Program-made: the position numbers and the translations under genes
Notes under the pieces: model-generated
The model's database searches: none
What the model saw: only the letters and a program-made list of their open reading frames with translations
Told to the model about the DNA's origin: nothing
Part shown: positions 7,927-16,621 of the stretch, piece by piece
How positions within the stretch are numbered: position 1 is the first letter of the stretch
Layout: each line of letters starts with the position of its first letter
Assembly: GCA_964584805.1 (NCBI GenBank)
Contig: CAZPAY010000006.1
Coordinates: 1 to 64,000 of the forward strand
Source of the DNA: JABHIE01 sp964584805
GTDB lineage: Bacteria > Planctomycetota > UBA1135
DNA: 64,000 nucleotides
Reading direction: 5' to 3'

Positions 7927-9570
7927 TTATGCCTCGATGGATTCAGTTTGGTTGTTTTGGGATGCCTCACCCATGTGGGCGATGGCCGCGCCGACAAACT
8001 CACGGAAGAGTGGGTGCGCAGCAAGCGGTTTTGATTTGTATTCGGGGTGGTATTGCACGCCTAAATGGAATGCGCAGTCGCTTAATTCGACAACTTCAAC
8101 AAGCCCGGCGGCTTCATAAACCCCAGCACTCGTCAACCCAGCCTTCTCAAGCTGAGCCCGATAGTCGTTATTGTACTCCCACCGGTGGCGGTGGCGCTCA
8201 AGAACCATGTCGCGACCATAAATTTCAGCGCAACGCGTGTCTTCCATCACACGACAAGGGTATGCGCCCAAGCGCATCGTGCCACCTTTGTCGGTGACGG
8301 CCTCTTGGTCGTGCATTAAGTGAATGACAGGGTGGGTGCAATCATCTTTGACCTCACTCGTATTCGCGCCCTCAAGGCCGCAAATATTTCGGGCATATTC
8401 GATGACCATCGCCTGCATGCCGAAGCAAATCCCGAAGCACGGAGTCTCATTTTCACGCGCCCACTGAATCGCTTTAATCTTGCCTTCAAGGCCACGCTCG
8501 CCAAAGCCACCTGGCACCAAAACACCATGGACACCATCTAGCATCGCATTAGCGTCGCCGTCGAAAACATCTTCTGCGGCAATCTTGCGGAATTTGACTT
8601 TATGAGTATGAGCCGCGCCACCGTGCGTCAACGCTTCGTAAATCGATTTATACGCGTCGTGCAGCTCGATGTATTTGCCCACAACTGCAATCTCAACCAC
8701 ACCATCGGGCGCGGCCATGCGTTGGCGCAGGTCTTCCCAGTCAGACAAGTCAACGGTGTGCGACCCCTCAAGCCCCAAATGCTTAACCAGCGCGGCATCG
8801 AGGCCGTGCTTCATCAAATCAATCGGCACCTCGTAAATCGTTGTGTCGACATCTTTTTCCTGAATGACATCTTCGGTCGCGACATTGCAAAACAGCGAAA
8901 TCTTTTGGCGCATCTCTTCGGTCATCGACTGTTCGCAACGGCACACCAAAATGTCAGGCTGAATACCAATCTCGCGCAACTTGCCCACCGACTGCTGGGT
9001 CGGTTTCGTTTTCATTTCACCGGATGCGGCCAAATAGGGCAGCAGCGTTAAGTGCACATAAAGCACATTGCCTTTGCCTTCGTTGTGGCCAAATTGACGG
9101 ATGGCCTCCATAAATGGCAACGATTCGATATCGCCCGCCGTCCCGCCTAGTTCAATAAGCGCGACATCTGTGCCTTCAGGTGCGCCATCACGGATGGCCT
9201 TTTGAATCTCGTCGGTCACATGCGGAATCACCTGGACGGTTTTGCCGAGATACTCACCGTGGCGCTCTTTGCGAATCACCTCGGAATATATCGATCCGGT
9301 CGTCGCGTTAGATGCTTTGGTGATTGGCGCATGACTAAAACGCTCATAGTGCCCCATGTCGAGGTCGGTTTCGGCGCCATCTTCGGTGACGTAAACCTCG
9401 CCGTGCTCAAAGGGTGACATCGTGCCAGGGTCGACATTGATGTAGGGGTCGAGTTTTTGAATCGAAACTTTCAAGCCACGCTTTTCTAAAAGCACGGCCA
9501 TGGCGGCTGTTGTGATGCCTTTTCCGAGAGAGGAAACGACGCCACCGGTAACAAAGATGAACTTAGTCAT
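7927..9570 (-). CDS. pyrG: CTP synthase
   Basis: Converts UTP to CTP using glutamine and ATP; 547 residues, the usual length. The amidoligase domain begins MTKFIFVTGGVVSSLGKG. The C-terminal class I glutamine amidotransferase domain shows PGGFGERG, the nucleophile cysteine in CFGICFGMQ, and the His-Glu pair in QYHPEYKS. The ATG at 9570 is chosen because it begins exactly at the conserved N-terminus; the frame stays open 30 codons further upstream without similarity. The start overlaps the end of kdsB by eight bases. CTP is the co-substrate of KdsB, which gives the pairing metabolic sense. Confidence 0.97.
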   Translation of the reverse strand: MTKFIFVTGGVVSSLGKGITTAAMAVLLEKRGLKVSIQKLDPYINVDPGTMSPFEHGEVYVTEDGAETDLDMGHYERFSHAPITKASNATTGSIYSEVIRKERHGEYLGKTVQVIPHVTDEIQKAIRDGAPEGTDVALIELGGTAGDIESLPFMEAIRQFGHNEGKGNVLYVHLTLLPYLAASGEMKTKPTQQSVGKLREIGIQPDILVCRCEQSMTEEMRQKISLFCNVATEDVIQEKDVDTTIYEVPIDLMKHGLDAALVKHLGLEGSHTVDLSDWEDLRQRMAAPDGVVEIAVVGKYIELHDAYKSIYEALTHGGAAHTHKVKFRKIAAEDVFDGDANAMLDGVHGVLVPGGFGERGLEGKIKAIQWARENETPCFGICFGMQAMVIEYARNICGLEGANTSEVKDDCTHPVIHLMHDQEAVTDKGGTMRLGAYPCRVMEDTRCAEIYGRDMVLERHRHRWEYNNDYRAQLEKAGLTSAGVYEAAGLVEVVELSDCAFHLGVQYHPEYKSKPLAAHPLFREFVGAAIAHMGEASQNNQTESIEA

Positions 9571-10336
9571 GGGGAGGAGGGGGGGCAGGGGCGAGGCGCT
9601 GCAAGAAACTATCGTAATCGGCTCGCGTATCGATGCCGGGGAAGGCCTGTGGCCAATCAATCACTTGGATGTCGAAACCCATTTCCAAGAAGCGCAGTTG
9701 CTCCAGTCGCTCAGTGCGCTCAAGTGGAGTGGGGGCGTGTGCGGCGAATTGGCCGAGGGCTTTGCGTGTGTAGCCGTAGAGGCCAATGTGCAAACGGGGG
9801 GCGACGGGTGGCTCGCTCATCGCGCTTGTATCGAGCAGCGTATCGCGCGCATGTGGAATCGCTGCCCGCGAAAAATAAAGCGCGCGGCCATCGGGTCGGG
9901 AAACGACTTTTACCGCAGCGGGGTCATCAAGGAATTCCGCTGCAAGCGGAGCCGCCATCGTGGCGACATCACACCCAGACTCAAGGCAGGCCAAGATTGC
10001 ATCGATTGCAGCGGGGTCAATTTCAGGCTCGTCACCCTGGACATTGATGACAAACTCAGCCTCATCGAATTCTTGTACAGCAGCCCAAACTCGATCCGAA
10101 CCTGAAGCCAATTCCGGATCAGTCAGGATAGCCGAAGCACCGGCCATTTTGGCAATAGAGGCCAATTCAGGGCAATCAACCGCTGCAATGACACGGTCAG
10201 CTCCCGACTTTAAGCATTGACCCAAAGTATGCGCCAAAACAGACTGCCCGCTTTCGGCGAGCAAAAGTTTATCGGGGAGCCGCGTCGATGCCCGGCGAGC
10301 CGGTACTACAACGAGAGCTCGTGAGGGGTGGCTCAA
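9563..10336 (-). CDS. kdsB: 3-deoxy-manno-octulosonate cytidylyltransferase
   Basis: Activates Kdo with CTP to CMP-Kdo for LPS inner-core synthesis, 257 residues. The N-terminus carries the nucleotide-binding motif VVPARRASTRLPDK, followed by NVQGDEPEI and the late YGYTR and LEQLRFLEMG segments of the family. The start is TTG at 10336, overlapping the upstream lipoprotein stop as TTGA. No ATG or GTG lies between it and the conserved VVPAR motif, so the TTG is well supported. The C-terminus ends in a proline run before HD. Presence of kdsB implies a Kdo-containing outer membrane lipid. It overlaps pyrG by eight bases. Confidence 0.94.
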   Translation of the reverse strand: MSHPSRALVVVPARRASTRLPDKLLLAESGQSVLAHTLGQCLKSGADRVIAAVDCPELASIAKMAGASAILTDPELASGSDRVWAAVQEFDEAEFVINVQGDEPEIDPAAIDAILACLESGCDVATMAAPLAAEFLDDPAAVKVVSRPDGRALYFSRAAIPHARDTLLDTSAMSEPPVAPRLHIGLYGYTRKALGQFAAHAPTPLERTERLEQLRFLEMGFDIQVIDWPQAFPGIDTRADYDSFLQRLAPAPPPPHD

Positions 10337-10995
10337 CGCTCTTGGAATGCTTTGCGCACGCGCTCGCCTTCTTTCTCAAACAACTTTGCGCCCTCTTCGT
10401 TTTTAATGAGTTGGAACGAAATCGCACTATCGTAAATGCCTCGGACGGCGGCCGCGCAATCTTGCACAATCGACATTTCGTCTGCATTTGAATCATGCGT
10501 GCTTGTCAGAGTCCATGTGCGCTCATTACGAGTCAACACAATCGAGGTCGCTGCACCAGGCGTGCGGACGGCGCCATTTTTTGCGAGCTCAAAAAATTTA
10601 CTTTCTTCAAGTTGCTTGAGGAAAGCTCCCATATTCAGATCGCCTACGACTTTGAAACTGGCCGATTCGCGCTGTTCGGAATAGTAATCCGCCGCTTCAA
10701 CAGATGACTTGTTCATGAAGCCAATGCGTAGGCCGCTACGGTGGTCGTAAAGGGTCACGCGGCAATTTGAAGTCTCTTCGAAAATGCCATGGCTCGCGGC
10801 GTCTTCCTTTAATTTGTTGTAGGCGGCAAGTGCCTCACGCTCAGCCGTGCTTTCTGCAATCTCAAATTGCTCGGCACGAGAGGATGCGAGGCTGGCCGTT
10901 GAATCGTTTGTGGCAGAGCTGCCGTGGTCAGAAACAGGGGGGCCTGCTGCGCAAGAGGCAGCAAAAAGGAGTGCAAGGAGGAAGGGGATTCGCAT
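10333..10995 (-). CDS. Predicted lipoprotein of unknown function
   Basis: A 220-residue protein starting MRIPFLLALLFAASCAAG, a clear type II signal peptide with lipobox ASC; Cys15 would be lipidated and the protein anchored in the periplasm or outer membrane. The rest is polar and helical, rich in Glu and Ser, with no domain recognised. Two later cysteines (in SNCRV and VQDCAAA) could form a disulfide. The same frame stays open far upstream, but the ATG at 10995 sits exactly at the signal peptide. It overlaps kdsB by four bases and leads the kdsB-pyrG-DUF1844 operon, so an envelope role is plausible but not shown. Confidence 0.8.
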   Translation of the reverse strand: MRIPFLLALLFAASCAAGPPVSDHGSSATNDSTASLASSRAEQFEIAESTAEREALAAYNKLKEDAASHGIFEETSNCRVTLYDHRSGLRIGFMNKSSVEAADYYSEQRESASFKVVGDLNMGAFLKQLEESKFFELAKNGAVRTPGAATSIVLTRNERTWTLTSTHDSNADEMSIVQDCAAAVRGIYDSAISFQLIKNEEGAKLFEKEGERVRKAFQER

Positions 10996-11124
10996 GACGA
11001 AGGTAGCCCCGATGCTCCGGGACTTGCCAATCTTCCCTTTGCGTGCCCGCCACCGCAAGATAGAGGACACGGAAATCGTCAGCCCCCTTGGTTTGATGGC
11101 CTCCAAAACCGTAATCTGCCCAAA

Positions 11125-11718
11125 ATGAGCAAAGAAAAGCGCGCATCCAAGAAACCCACCTGGCGAAAGGTGGCGGTTTATCTCTCTGGCTTCCTGATGG
11201 TGGCTCATGCCGACCCGCGGCCCGTCACTTTCATGGTGGGCTGTTGCTTCGTGGCGGCGGCCTGGCTCGTGCGTATTTGGGCCTTCGGCCACCTCGAAAA
11301 AAACAAGGTGATGGTGACAACAGGCCCCTATGCCCATACACGCAACCCCGCCTACTTCGGGTCATTTTTAGCGATGCTGGGTTTTGCAATCGCCTCAGGG
11401 AATTTTGAGACTCCGCGTGGCTTTGCAATTTGGGCTTTTGCAGTCCTTTTGACGATTGCCTTCTTCAAGTTTTATTTTCCGCGCAAGATGGCGAGAGAGT
11501 ATCCCCGAATTGAAAAGTTTTTTGGCGAGCAAGTGCACCGCCATGCAGAGAATGTCCCCGATTTTTGGCCTCAACTCAAGCCGTGGCGTTCTGGCGATGA
11601 CCGTAAATTTTCTTTCAAGCGCGTGGGTGAAAACCATGAGTGGGATTGGGGCGTGGTTCTCGGCGGTCTATTGGTTGCAGTTTGGTTTGTTGAGTCGTGG
11701 TCGCCCTTTTTGGGGTAG
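11125..11718 (+). CDS. Isoprenylcysteine carboxyl methyltransferase-like membrane methyltransferase
   Basis: A 197-residue membrane protein. Hydrophobic segments lie near residues 12-30, 32-54, 76-100 and 170-190. The motif GPYAHTRNPAYFGS near residues 71-84 is the SAM-binding signature shared by ICMT and phospholipid N-methyltransferases, and EEY-like REYPRIEKFFGEQ follows. Bacterial members methylate lipids or other small membrane substrates; the substrate here is unknown. The start ATG at 11125 follows GTAATCTGCCCAAA without a Shine-Dalgarno sequence. It is divergent from the lipoprotein operon across 129 bases and 18 bases upstream of a small kinase gene, with which it may be co-transcribed. 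Confidence 0.8.
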   Translation: MSKEKRASKKPTWRKVAVYLSGFLMVAHADPRPVTFMVGCCFVAAAWLVRIWAFGHLEKNKVMVTTGPYAHTRNPAYFGSFLAMLGFAIASGNFETPRGFAIWAFAVLLTIAFFKFYFPRKMAREYPRIEKFFGEQVHRHAENVPDFWPQLKPWRSGDDRKFSFKRVGENHEWDWGVVLGGLLVAVWFVESWSPFLG

Positions 11719-11736
11719 GCATAACTTCGGGCCAGC

Positions 11737-12375
11737 ATGACTTTTGATCGCGCGGCATTTCAAACGGCAGAGCCAAAACTGTTGAGCCGTGGGGCACGAT
11801 TTAAGCCGGTGGTTTGGCTATGGGGTGAAGTTGTCGTCAAAGATGTACGGCCACTGCCCTTCTGGAGTCGCCCTCTTGCGCGTTGGCTGCTTGGGCGAGA
11901 GCGCCGCATCATGCAGCGTTTGGCGGGTTTAAGCGGATTTCCGGAAGTGCTTGCCGAGATGGATCGCGATGCTTTTGTCATGAATGTCGTCCCTGGGCAG
12001 CCGATGACGAAAGATGCTTTTCTACGCGCTCCACGCGAGATTACGACACGCTTTCAAGAGTTGATTTCTTCGATGCATCAGCGTGGCGTCTTTCATCTAG
12101 ACCTGCGTCAGCGACAAAACGTTTTGTTGGATGGAGAGCAGCCTTTTTTGATTGATTTTGGCGCCGCTTTTTCGCCCGGACCACTCGGTCGATTCCTGTG
12201 GGGGAGGTTGATGGGCTGGGTCGACCGCATGGCCCCTTTGAAATATCTCGCCCGCTGGTCGCCACATGAACTTTCCGCTGAAGAAATTCGCCAAGTCGCG
12301 CACACACAACGCCTTCGGAAGTTTTGGATTCTCTCGCCCAACCGTCCTGACGGCGAAGATGTTGTGGGAAGGTAG
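11737..12375 (+). CDS. Small kinase-fold protein (Kdo kinase/RIO-like)
   Basis: A 212-residue protein with a compact protein-kinase-like fold. Lys35 in VVVKDV is the likely ATP-binding lysine. The catalytic loop is HLDLRQRQN with Asp122 and Asn128, and DFG is at residues 140-142. No glycine-rich loop is visible and the N-lobe is minimal, as in LPS core kinases and RIO-type kinases rather than in PknB-type kinases. Given kdsB upstream and another Kdo-kinase-like gene at 57152, a role in sugar or lipid phosphorylation is plausible. The insertion FSPGPLGRFLWGRLMGW after DFG is hydrophobic and may contact the membrane. Substrate unknown. Confidence 0.7.
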   Translation: MTFDRAAFQTAEPKLLSRGARFKPVVWLWGEVVVKDVRPLPFWSRPLARWLLGRERRIMQRLAGLSGFPEVLAEMDRDAFVMNVVPGQPMTKDAFLRAPREITTRFQELISSMHQRGVFHLDLRQRQNVLLDGEQPFLIDFGAAFSPGPLGRFLWGRLMGWVDRMAPLKYLARWSPHELSAEEIRQVAHTQRLRKFWILSPNRPDGEDVVGR

Positions 12376-12413
12376 TCGTCCGCACCACAAGATGTAGTGC
12401 CACAAGATTTTGC

Positions 12414-12441
12414 TTGGATTCTCAATCTCATACAATATATT
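12414..12441 (+). promoter_or_regulatory. Possible sigma-70 promoter for the LysM gene
   Basis: TTGGAT (12414-12419), a 16-base spacer and TATATT (12436-12441) precede the LysM gene. The gene then has a purine-rich ribosome site, AAAGGGA at 12453-12459, nine bases before its ATG. Confidence 0.4.
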
Positions 12442-12468
12442 GGGCATGTCCGAAAGGGATGTAACGAA

Positions 12469-13185
12469 ATGGGTCGACTCGAGAAGCAAATCATTGCAGC
12501 AGCCATTGGGCTGGTGGGCATTCTTTTAATTGCAGTTCTCTTTGCTGACGGGCTTGTCCTGACGCCAGAAGTGGAGCAAGCGCCCACGCAATTTGCTGAC
12601 CCCGTTTCTCTGATTGAAGCGAGCCCAAGTCTTCAAATTCAAAGTTTGCCTACGACCGAAGCTCTAGTCATTGATCTCTTCGCTGCGCCAGAGCCCCGTC
12701 CATCCGCAGAAGCCGTGGCCGCTCAAGACGCGTCCATTTCGAATGCTGCAATGGATGAAGTGGCCAGACCCCAGCCCGCTGATTTGCCAGCAACGGTTTC
12801 CTATAAGGTTCAGCCGGGTGATGTGTTTTCCAGAATCGTTTCTAAGCAGCTTGGTTCAATCAAGCGCGCCCCTGAAGTTCTGGCTCTAAATCCAGGGCTT
12901 GAGCCTGATGTCTTGATGCCTGGCGATGAAATTCTCATCCCAAACCCAGTACTGCCTGCAGTGCTCAAAGTTGAGGCGCCTGAGGTTGAGTCTGCTCTCG
13001 GCGGTTCTTTCGGTGGTGCCAAGACGCACAAGGTTTTGTCTGGTGACAGCCTTTGGAAACTCGCGCGTAAATATCTCGGCGATGGGAATCCATCCTCGAT
13101 TCAGCGCTTTGTCGATGTTAATCCAAGCTTGGGTGATGTTGATGCCGTCCTGCAAATTGGGCATGTTTTGGTCGTCCCCGAATAA
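12469..13185 (+). CDS. Membrane-anchored protein with two LysM domains
   Basis: A 238-residue protein: an N-terminal membrane segment (residues about 9-27, LVGILLIAVLF core), a low-complexity Pro/Ala/Glu linker, then two LysM modules. The first begins VSYKVQPGDVFSRIV and ends MPGDEILIP; the second begins KTHKVLSGDSLWKLA and ends IGHVLVVPE. LysM binds N-acetylglucosamine in peptidoglycan, so the protein should sit in the inner membrane and touch the wall. Start ATG 12469 is supported by AAAGGGA upstream; an in-frame GTG at 12397 would add 24 unconvincing residues. The anmK gene begins three bases after the stop, linking both to cell-wall recycling. Confidence 0.85.
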   Translation: MGRLEKQIIAAAIGLVGILLIAVLFADGLVLTPEVEQAPTQFADPVSLIEASPSLQIQSLPTTEALVIDLFAAPEPRPSAEAVAAQDASISNAAMDEVARPQPADLPATVSYKVQPGDVFSRIVSKQLGSIKRAPEVLALNPGLEPDVLMPGDEILIPNPVLPAVLKVEAPEVESALGGSFGGAKTHKVLSGDSLWKLARKYLGDGNPSSIQRFVDVNPSLGDVDAVLQIGHVLVVPE

Positions 13186-13188
13186 TCG

Positions 13189-14358
13189 GTGGTCGGGCCA
13201 TTTCCAAGCGGAGAGGCTAGCCGGCCCCGTTTGATTCTCGGGCTTAGCTCTGGGACATCCGCCGATGGCGTTGACCTCGCGTTGATTCGCGTAAAGGGTG
13301 CTGGCGATGCGCGGCAAGTCGAGTATGTTGCGGGAGAAATGCGCGAGATGCCTGCGGCCTTGCGCAAGCGCGTGCAGGCGGCGAGCGATTGGAGTGTGTC
13401 CGATTTGGCATCGGCACATCATGATCTCGGTGTTTTCTTTGGTGAGGCTGGACGAGATTTTTTAAAAGATAAAGGTTTTCCCACGCAAGAATTGGCTTTC
13501 GCTGGGAGCCACGGCCAAACCATTTGGCATCATGACGGTGATCCTGCGTTGGGCACTCTTCAAATTGGAGCTCATTCCGTTACTGCTTTTCACTTGTCTC
13601 TCCCTGTTGTGGGCGATTTCCGTTGGGCCGATCTCGCGTGTGGGGGGCAGGGCGCACCGATATCACCATGGGCTGATTGGGTTTTGCATCGAAATGTTGC
13701 GCCAAAGCTTGCCATCTTAAATTTGGGCGGAATTGCGAACATTACCTTGCTCCGCGGTGACGATATTCCAAGAGCTTGGGACACTGGGCCTGCAAATGGC
13801 CCCCTCGATTATTTGTCACAGCATTTCTTTCATGAGCCCTTTGACGCAGACGGAAAACATGCGGCTTCCGGCAAGGTGAATGACGAAGTGGCCAATGCGT
13901 TGTTGCGCGACCCTTGGTTTGACCGCCCCGTACCTCGTTCAACTGGGCTTGAACGCTTTGGCGCGCCATTCGCAGAGCAGGCTTTGCAACTTTTTGCCAA
14001 GAGTCAATCGGATGCAACTCCATTCGACATAATGGCTTCCGTCACCGAGGCGGTTGCTCGCTCCATTGCCGAAAGCCTTTTGGTAAATGAAGTCGAGTCA
14101 ACACCCATTTATGCTTGTGGCGGTGGCGCCAGTAACCCGTTTTTGCTGGAAAGGTTGGCGTTTTACCTCGAATCAAACAGGGTTCAACCCTACACCGAGC
14201 TAGGGTGGGATGCGGATTTGAGAGAGGCCGTGGCTTTTGCCTTATTGGCCGATGCCTTCATCCAAGGTGAGCCAACGACCTTCCCGGAAACGACGGGCGC
14301 AAAAAAACCGACACTTTTGGGAGCATTTCATCCAGTTCCTGTTCTTGACCGGCCGTAG
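13189..14358 (+). CDS. anmK: Anhydro-N-acetylmuramic acid kinase
   Basis: Recycles peptidoglycan by phosphorylating and opening 1,6-anhydroMurNAc to MurNAc-6-phosphate; 389 residues, in the family range. Motifs of the hexokinase-like fold are seen: GLSSGTSADGVD near residue 18 (phosphate loop, with Ser where Met is common), GSHGQTIWH near residue 107, ILNLGGIANIT near residue 175, AWDTGPANGPLD near residue 199, and CGGGASNPFL near residue 308. The start is GTG 13189, three bases after the LysM stop; the first residues before GLSSGTS are not conserved and a slightly later start is possible. It is co-transcribed with the LysM gene. Confidence 0.93.
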   Translation: MVGPFPSGEASRPRLILGLSSGTSADGVDLALIRVKGAGDARQVEYVAGEMREMPAALRKRVQAASDWSVSDLASAHHDLGVFFGEAGRDFLKDKGFPTQELAFAGSHGQTIWHHDGDPALGTLQIGAHSVTAFHLSLPVVGDFRWADLACGGQGAPISPWADWVLHRNVAPKLAILNLGGIANITLLRGDDIPRAWDTGPANGPLDYLSQHFFHEPFDADGKHAASGKVNDEVANALLRDPWFDRPVPRSTGLERFGAPFAEQALQLFAKSQSDATPFDIMASVTEAVARSIAESLLVNEVESTPIYACGGGASNPFLLERLAFYLESNRVQPYTELGWDADLREAVAFALLADAFIQGEPTTFPETTGAKKPTLLGAFHPVPVLDRP

Positions 14359-14372
14359 ACACCCTATATTAT
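14345..14372 (+). promoter_or_regulatory. Possible sigma-70 promoter for the HEAT-repeat gene
   Basis: TTGACC (14345-14350), a 16-base spacer and TATTAT (14367-14372) lie at the end of anmK and about 80 bases before the ATG at 14452. Confidence 0.5.
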
Positions 14373-14451
14373 GTTGCCTTGCTGAGCGAGCCGACTCACC
14401 TCGGTCTTTGCTGCATCGCAATTTCCCTGTAACTCCCGTCTCGGGCACATC

Positions 14452-16443
14452 ATGACCCACATCTGGACCAAGGCCCTCGGCCTCCTCATTGGCCTCGCTG
14501 CCATCCTCACTCCTGCTTCTTCGCTTTACGCGCAAGAAGACGCACAGTCCCTTTTCGACCAAGGGATGGCTGCTTACCACGCTGGCGATCACGAAACGGC
14601 AATGGGCCATTTCCGTCAAGTCGTTTCCGCGATGCCTGACAGTGTCGTTGCTGTTGAGCTGATGCACTCAAGCCAAGATGGCATTCTTGAGTTGCTCGTC
14701 GCTGGCGGTGACTTTGAGACCTTCGCCCGTGAAGTTCTACAAACGGCCGCTCAGATGACTAGCGATGTCATTCGCGATGCCGATGCTGCATTTGCAGAGG
14801 CTGAGGCTTGCTTCGATGCTTCGTATGAAAACCGCGCACGAGCGATTTTCGCATTGAGCCAAAAATACGGCCCATTCGCGGCTCCACCTTTGGTCGCTCG
14901 TTTGAGCTCTCAGAGCGAAGAGATTCGTCTGCAAGCGGTCTACGCTTTGTCGCGCCTAGGTACAGAAGCCGTGCTGCCCGTAATGGCTGCATCTCACTCC
15001 ACTAATACGGAAGTTCGTGTTGGCGCTCTCATGGTGATGGCTGAGCTGAAAGATGCCCGCGTTGCCGCACGCGTTGTCGACATGATGGCGAGTGACTCTG
15101 AAGGTGTCGTCCGCAGCATTGCGGGGCAGCTGGGCTACACAGGTGATGCTGCTGAATTGCATTATTCGCAAGCTTGGAGTTACATCTTGGCTGATGAAGT
15201 TATGGGCCTTTCACCCGCTGAAAATTACGGCGTATTGTGGTCGATTGATTCTTCCCGCCTTCTGCCATACAGCGTGCCACCAGCCGCTTTGTCTCTTGAG
15301 TTGGCAAAGTACCACTTGCTCCGGGCTAACGAGTTGGAGCACCCCAAGGCGATGTCGTCCTTGGCCTTGGTTTACGCCAATGAAGCCGCCCTTCTTCAGG
15401 GCATGGTTGACAATGGCGAAGATTACCAAGATGTCCTCTCTGCTCAGCGCAATGCTGCTTTGACGATTTCTGGCTATGACCGTGATTCCGCGTTGCAGGG
15501 CGCTCTTCAGCACGGCATGCAGGCAGCTAGTATTGAACTAGCCTCTATGTTGGGTGAGCCAGGCTGCCCAAGCTCAGGCCTCCAGCAGGCGATGCGTAGC
15601 CCATGGCCATCCGTTTGGTCGGCTGCTGCATTGGTCCTCGCCGGCCAAGGCGATACCTCTTCAGCAGTATTGGACGCGCTCAACCTAGCCATGGGCCTTC
15701 GCAGCGTTCGCGTCGTACATGTTATCGATGCAGATTCAACCCGTGCTGCCGAATTGGCCGCTGGTCTTGAAGCCTTGGGCGTAACAACGGTTGTTTCCGA
15801 TTCTGCAGGTCTTGGCCTCGTTGCGATGCACCGCAGCGTCAAGGTCGATGCATTTGTAGTTTCGAATCGTGGCGTGGGCATGGAAGCACGGCGCGTCGTT
15901 ACTGAAATCCGCCGTGACTCCCGCCACTCTGAGGTCCCTGTTTTTGTTCTGGGTCAAGAAGATGTCGACGGCGCCGAATCGGTTGAAACCGTTGATGCCG
16001 CTTCCGTCATGGGTGCTTTCCTTGAGCTTGATCAAGGGCGTGCCGATCTTGATGTCTTTGCAGGTCGCGCAGCAGGCGCTTTGGCCACGATTGCTGAAGG
16101 AAATGGTGTCTTGGTTTCTGCTTATAGCGATTCATTCGTCACTGCCCTTTCACGCGTTGATGCAGTTTCTGTCTACGCTGCTGACGCACTTGGTTCCATT
16201 GGCGCACCTCATGCTGCTGAGGCATTGACTGCTGTTGTTGCCGATACAAGCCGCAGCAGTGCAGTTCGCTCTGCCGCTGGTCACGCTTTGGCTCACCTAG
16301 GTGCTGCTGGCGTCGCTCTTAACATTGATGTCCTTCAAGAGGCCGCTCGTGAGGGCGATGCTTCTTTGAGCCGCGCATGCTCTTCAGCTTTGGGTGCTGT
16401 TTCTGCGAAGCACATGCCCGCTGTTGTGCTCTCTGCTGAATAA
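14452..16443 (+). CDS. Secreted HEAT-repeat protein with a degenerate receiver-like domain
   Basis: A 663-residue protein with a signal peptide (residues 1-27, ending SLYAQ). A TPR-like helix pair follows (SLFDQGMAAYHAGDHETAMGHF region). HEAT repeats at about 140-225 show the repeating pattern of conserved Ala, Val and Leu. Residues about 418-530 resemble a response-regulator receiver: strand VRVVHVIDAD, helix, strand VDAFVVSN, then EIRRDSRHSEVPVFVLG. The phospho-acceptor position appears to be Ser471 rather than Asp, so it would be a pseudo-receiver, oddly in an exported protein. More HEAT-like repeats close the protein. No enzyme motif is seen; a scaffold role is likely. A weak hairpin at 16458-16477 follows the stop. 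The leader is pyrimidine-rich without a Shine-Dalgarno sequence. Confidence 0.7.
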   Translation: MTHIWTKALGLLIGLAAILTPASSLYAQEDAQSLFDQGMAAYHAGDHETAMGHFRQVVSAMPDSVVAVELMHSSQDGILELLVAGGDFETFAREVLQTAAQMTSDVIRDADAAFAEAEACFDASYENRARAIFALSQKYGPFAAPPLVARLSSQSEEIRLQAVYALSRLGTEAVLPVMAASHSTNTEVRVGALMVMAELKDARVAARVVDMMASDSEGVVRSIAGQLGYTGDAAELHYSQAWSYILADEVMGLSPAENYGVLWSIDSSRLLPYSVPPAALSLELAKYHLLRANELEHPKAMSSLALVYANEAALLQGMVDNGEDYQDVLSAQRNAALTISGYDRDSALQGALQHGMQAASIELASMLGEPGCPSSGLQQAMRSPWPSVWSAAALVLAGQGDTSSAVLDALNLAMGLRSVRVVHVIDADSTRAAELAAGLEALGVTTVVSDSAGLGLVAMHRSVKVDAFVVSNRGVGMEARRVVTEIRRDSRHSEVPVFVLGQEDVDGAESVETVDAASVMGAFLELDQGRADLDVFAGRAAGALATIAEGNGVLVSAYSDSFVTALSRVDAVSVYAADALGSIGAPHAAEALTAVVADTSRSSAVRSAAGHALAHLGAAGVALNIDVLQEAAREGDASLSRACSSALGAVSAKHMPAVVLSAE

Positions 16444-16479
16444 GCATCTCTATCGTCGGCCCGGCTTCGGTCGGGCTAA

Positions 16480-16554
16480 GCCAGAGTAGCTCAGGGGTAG
16501 AGCACTGCTTTCGTAAAGCAGCGGTCACGAGTTCAAATCTCGTCTCTGGCTCCA
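16480..16554 (+). tRNA. tRNA-Thr (CGT anticodon)
   Basis: A full cloverleaf is visible. The acceptor stem is GCCAGAG (16480-16486) with CTCTGGC (16544-16550), the D stem GCTC/GAGC, the anticodon stem CTGCT/AGCAG with loop TTCGTAA, and the T arm ACGAG-TTCAAAT-CTCGT. Anticodon CGT (16512-16514) reads ACG threonine codons. The 3' CCA is encoded. Confidence 0.97.
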
Positions 16555-16557
16555 TCT

Positions 16558-16587
16558 AGACCGACCCATTGGGTCGGTCTTTTTTTG
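16558..16587 (+). terminator. Terminator after tRNA-Thr
   Basis: A perfect 10-bp stem (16558-16567 with 16571-16580, loop ATT) runs into seven or more T residues. Confidence 0.93.
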
Positions 16588-16621
16588 TGCATCACAAAGC
16601 AGATTTCTTCATAATGCGGGA

